This document shows, piece after piece, positions 61,613-64,000 of a DNA stretch of 64,000 bases. Below the pieces are notes generated by a model, which saw only the letters and a program-made list of their open reading frames with translations, made no database searches and had not been told where the DNA came from. The stretch comes from Rhodopseudomonas_A palustris_F (GTDB lineage: Bacteria > Pseudomonadota > Alphaproteobacteria > Rhizobiales > Xanthobacteraceae): assembly GCF_000013745.1 (NCBI RefSeq), contig NC_007925.1:4774001-4838000 (forward strand). The letters run 5' to 3'. The position numbers and the translations under genes were made by a program. Each line of letters starts with the position of its first letter. Position 1 is the first letter of the stretch.

Positions 61613-62725
61613 ATGGCGCTTGCTGGAATTTACGGCCCGGACAATTTCGGCCACCCGCTGCATGGCCGGCCCGAGTCGCGCCCCCGCGCGCCGCTCAGCG
61701 CGCTGGAGCGCGGCCGCGCGCTGCCGATGCCGTCACTGGAATGGACGCCCGAGGTGGAGCGCGCCACCGCGCATCTCTATGAACGCGTCAAGAAGGTGAT
61801 CACGCCGATCGAGTGGCCGTTCATGGCGCCCTACATCAAGGCGATCAACGAGGCCAAGCGCGAGCGCAACGCCGTGATCCTGGCGCACAACTATCAGACC
61901 CCCGAGATCTTCCACTGCGTCTCCGACATCGGCGGCGACTCGCTGCAGCTTGCGATCGAGGCCACCAAGGTGAAGGCCGACGTCATCGTGCAATGCGGCG
62001 TGCATTTCATGGCCGAGACCTCGAAGATCCTCAGTCCGGACAAGACCGTGCTGATCCCGGATTCCCGCGCCGGCTGCTCGCTGGCCTCCAGCGTCACCGG
62101 CGCCGACGTGCGGCTGTTGCGCGAGCGTTTCCCCGGCGTGCCGGTGGTGGCCTATGTCAACACCTCGGCCGAGGTGAAGGCCGAGGTCGACATCTGCTGC
62201 ACCTCGTCCAACGCGGTGAACGTGGTCGAAAGCCTCAACTCCGACACCGTGATCTTGCTGCCGGACCAGTATCTGGCGCGCTACGTCGCCTCGCAGACCA
62301 AGGTCAAGATCATCGCCTGGAAGGGCGCCTGCGAAGTGCACGAGCGCTTCACCGGCGACGAGCTGCGCAGCTATCGCGAGGCCGATCCGTCGATCAGCAT
62401 CATCGCGCATCCGGAATGTCCGCCCGACGTCATCGCCGAAGCCGACTTCACCGGCTCCACCGCGCACATGATCAACTGGGTGCGCAACAACAATCCGGCG
62501 CGCGTCGTGTTGGTCACCGAGTGCTCGATGGCCGACAACATGCAGGCCGAACTGCCGGACATGGAAATCGTGCGGCCGTGCAACCTGTGCCCGCACATGA
62601 AGCGGATCACGCTGCCGAAGATCCTCGACAGCCTGATCTATCTGCGTGAGGAAGTCACCGTCGATCCGATGATCATCGACCGCGCCCGCCGCTCGGTGGA
62701 GCGGATGATCAACCTGAAGAACTAA
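61613..62725 (+). CDS. nadA: Quinolinate synthase A
   Basis: 4Fe-4S enzyme that condenses iminoaspartate with dihydroxyacetone phosphate to quinolinate. The 370-residue product has ILAHNYQTPEIFHCVSDIGGDSL, the cluster Cys regions (VQCGVHFMAE, VTECSMADN, PCNLCPHMKRI), VNTSAEVKAEVDICCTSSNAV and HPECPPDV. Its length matches the long alphaproteobacterial form. GGAGAGAG precedes the ATG. It is the first gene of the nadA-nadB unit. Confidence 0.95.
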   Translation: MALAGIYGPDNFGHPLHGRPESRPRAPLSALERGRALPMPSLEWTPEVERATAHLYERVKKVITPIEWPFMAPYIKAINEAKRERNAVILAHNYQTPEIFHCVSDIGGDSLQLAIEATKVKADVIVQCGVHFMAETSKILSPDKTVLIPDSRAGCSLASSVTGADVRLLRERFPGVPVVAYVNTSAEVKAEVDICCTSSNAVNVVESLNSDTVILLPDQYLARYVASQTKVKIIAWKGACEVHERFTGDELRSYREADPSISIIAHPECPPDVIAEADFTGSTAHMINWVRNNNPARVVLVTECSMADNMQAELPDMEIVRPCNLCPHMKRITLPKILDSLIYLREEVTVDPMIIDRARRSVERMINLKN

Positions 62726-62731
62726 TCGCAG

Positions 62732-62763
62732 GCGACGGCGCAAGCGGGACGTTGCGCCGTCGC
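62732..62763 (+). terminator. Strong hairpin between nadA and nadB
   Basis: A perfect 12-bp stem (GCGACGGCGCAA / TTGCGCCGTCGC) with an 8-base loop, but only a weak T run after it. It could be a partial terminator or an mRNA-stabilising hairpin that lowers nadB relative to nadA. Confidence 0.55.
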
Positions 62764-62844
62764 TGTTTCGTATCGTCCCCGATCGACCGCGCGCCAGCCA
62801 AAATCTGCGCGCAGCGCCGCTCAGCGGCAGAGTTGGACCAAGTC

Positions 62845-64000
62845 ATGAGTACGACGTCGGACCTCGATTTCGCCCATAGCGGCACCGACGTGGTGATCGT
62901 CGGCGGCGGATTGGCCGGACTGTTCTGCGCGCTGAAGCTGGCGCCGCGGCCGGTCACCGTGATCACCGCAGCCCCGCTCGGTGAAGGCGCCTCGACCGCC
63001 TGGGCGCAGGGCGGCATCGCCGCGGCGGTGGCCGAAGGCGACAGCGCGGAATCGCACGCCGCCGACACCATCGCGGTCGGCGCCGGCCTGGTCGACGAGA
63101 ACGTGGCGCTGCAGCTGGCGCGCGAGGCCGGCCCGCGAATCCGCGACCTGTTGGAATACGGCGTACCGTTCGACCGCGACCTCGAAGGCCGGCTCGCGGT
63201 GTCGCGCGAGGCCGCGCATTCGGCGCGCCGAATCGTCCATGTGCGCGGCGACATGGCCGGCCAGGCCATCATCACCGCGCTGATCAAGGCGGTGCGCGCC
63301 ACGCCGTCGATCAAGGTGATCGAAGGCTATTTCGCCGAAGCGCTGTTGACCGACGGCGGCTCGGTGGTCGGTCTGCAGCTGCGCCAGGCCGGCGTTGCGA
63401 TCAGCCGGCCGATCACCATGCCGGCGCGCGCCGTGGTGCTGGCGACCGGCGGCATCGGCCATCTCTACGCGGTGACCACCAATCCGGTGGAAGCCTCGGG
63501 GCTCGGCCTTGCGATCGCGGCCCGCGCCGGCGCGCTGATCGCCGATCCGGAATTCGTGCAGTTTCACCCCACCGCGATCATGGTCGGCCGCGACCCGGCG
63601 CCGCTCGCCACCGAAGCGCTGCGCGGCGAAGGCGCCACGCTGATCAACGGCCAGGGCGAACGCTTCATGCTGGCGCTGCATCCGTTGGCCGAACTGGCGC
63701 CGCGCGACATCGTCGCCCGCGGCGTGTTCGCCGAGATCGCGGCGGGCCGCGGCGCGTTTCTCGACGCCCGCACCGCGCTCGGCGCGCATTTCGCCGCCGA
63801 ATTTCCTACCGTCTATGAAAGCTGCATCAGCGAAGGCGTCGATCCGGCAACGCAGCCGATCCCGATCGCGCCGGCGGCGCACTACCATATGGGCGGCATC
63901 GCGGTGGACATGCACGGCCGCAGCTCGCTGCGCGGGCTGTGGGCGGCGGGTGAAGTCTCCTGCACCGGCGCGCATGGCGCCAATCGGCTTGCCTCGAACT
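62845..64000 (+). CDS. nadB: L-aspartate oxidase (3' end outside window)
   Basis: FAD enzyme that oxidises aspartate to iminoaspartate, the substrate of NadA. The visible 385 residues include the FAD motif VVIVGGGLAGLFCAL, TAWAQGGIAAAV, HSARRIVHVRGD, ATGGIGHLYAVTTNP, FVQFHPTAI, YHMGGIAVD, and LWAAGEVSCTGAHGANRLASN near the cut. The family is about 520-540 residues, so roughly three quarters is present. It is 119 bases after nadA, in the same direction, and probably shares its promoter. Confidence 0.95.
   Translation, partial: MSTTSDLDFAHSGTDVVIVGGGLAGLFCALKLAPRPVTVITAAPLGEGASTAWAQGGIAAAVAEGDSAESHAADTIAVGAGLVDENVALQLAREAGPRIRDLLEYGVPFDRDLEGRLAVSREAAHSARRIVHVRGDMAGQAIITALIKAVRATPSIKVIEGYFAEALLTDGGSVVGLQLRQAGVAISRPITMPARAVVLATGGIGHLYAVTTNPVEASGLGLAIAARAGALIADPEFVQFHPTAIMVGRDPAPLATEALRGEGATLINGQGERFMLALHPLAELAPRDIVARGVFAEIAAGRGAFLDARTALGAHFAAEFPTVYESCISEGVDPATQPIPIAPAAHYHMGGIAVDMHGRSSLRGLWAAGEVSCTGAHGANRLASN

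Overview
The window is high-GC alphaproteobacterial chromosome, most likely from the Bradyrhizobiaceae (Rhodopseudomonas or a close relative). The evidence is a SAM-II riboswitch ahead of metX, a metX-metW pair, a nadQ/nadAB system, many family-typical genes (TIGR02301, DUF930, DUF2478, Uma2, HMCES), and intergenic spaces filled with dispersed palindromic repeats of the kind common in these genomes. Genes were read from the translated sequence, with starts reset by ribosome binding sites, overlaps and family lengths.

Layout. 1-1291: 5' end of clpB. 1.7-5.6 kb: a CHAP-type secreted protein, an alpha/beta hydrolase, then metX-metW on the minus strand behind a SAM-II riboswitch and an intrinsic terminator. 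5.9-8.8 kb: a chorismate mutase-hisC-tyrC operon for aromatic amino acids; the 3' end of tyrC is duplicated as an exact 406-bp tandem copy. 9.36-10.07 kb: four tandem units of about 200 bp. 10.1-14.5 kb: an accessory stretch with a collapsed brnT toxin beside an intact brnA, an SDR gene, an unknown membrane protein, a Uma2 protein and a Uma2 remnant. 14.5-32.8 kb: core and metabolic genes (corA, L,D-transpeptidase, extensin-like protein, acyl-CoA ligase, acyltransferase, DUF1499, metallo-beta-lactamase fold, gcdH, ribB, a probable copper TonB receptor with DUF2946, AhpD-like, Crp/Fnr, a protease-like protein that has lost its catalytic residues, and Sua5).

32.83-37.67 kb: a 4.8-kb, more AT-rich genomic island in tRNA-Pro(CGG), flanked by a 47-bp duplication of the tRNA 3' end. 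It carries a decayed integrase, a recombinase scrap, a frameshifted vsr, and a two-gene unit: a GHKL (MutL/MORC-like) ATPase with a C-terminal PD-(D/E)XK nuclease motif, overlapping a DNA cytosine methyltransferase. This restriction-modification or defence unit is the most interesting system in the window.

37.7-41.1 kb: a two-component system with a PepSY-like protein, divergent from two secreted Cys-rich proteins. 41.1-45.3 kb: a molybdenum locus (NifO/ArsC-like, YqeB-like, two DUF2478 paralogues, ModD, a short ModE) with two candidate Mo-boxes. 45.6-57.9 kb: ilvD, a FAD oxidase, GNAT, DUF930, HMCES, NUDIX, a PyrC-like dihydroorotase, ygfZ, tag, HD hydrolase and a phosphatase. 57.9-64 kb: nadQ, small membrane proteins, an acuI-like reductase, and nadA-nadB behind a palindromic candidate NadQ operator. 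nadB runs off the window.
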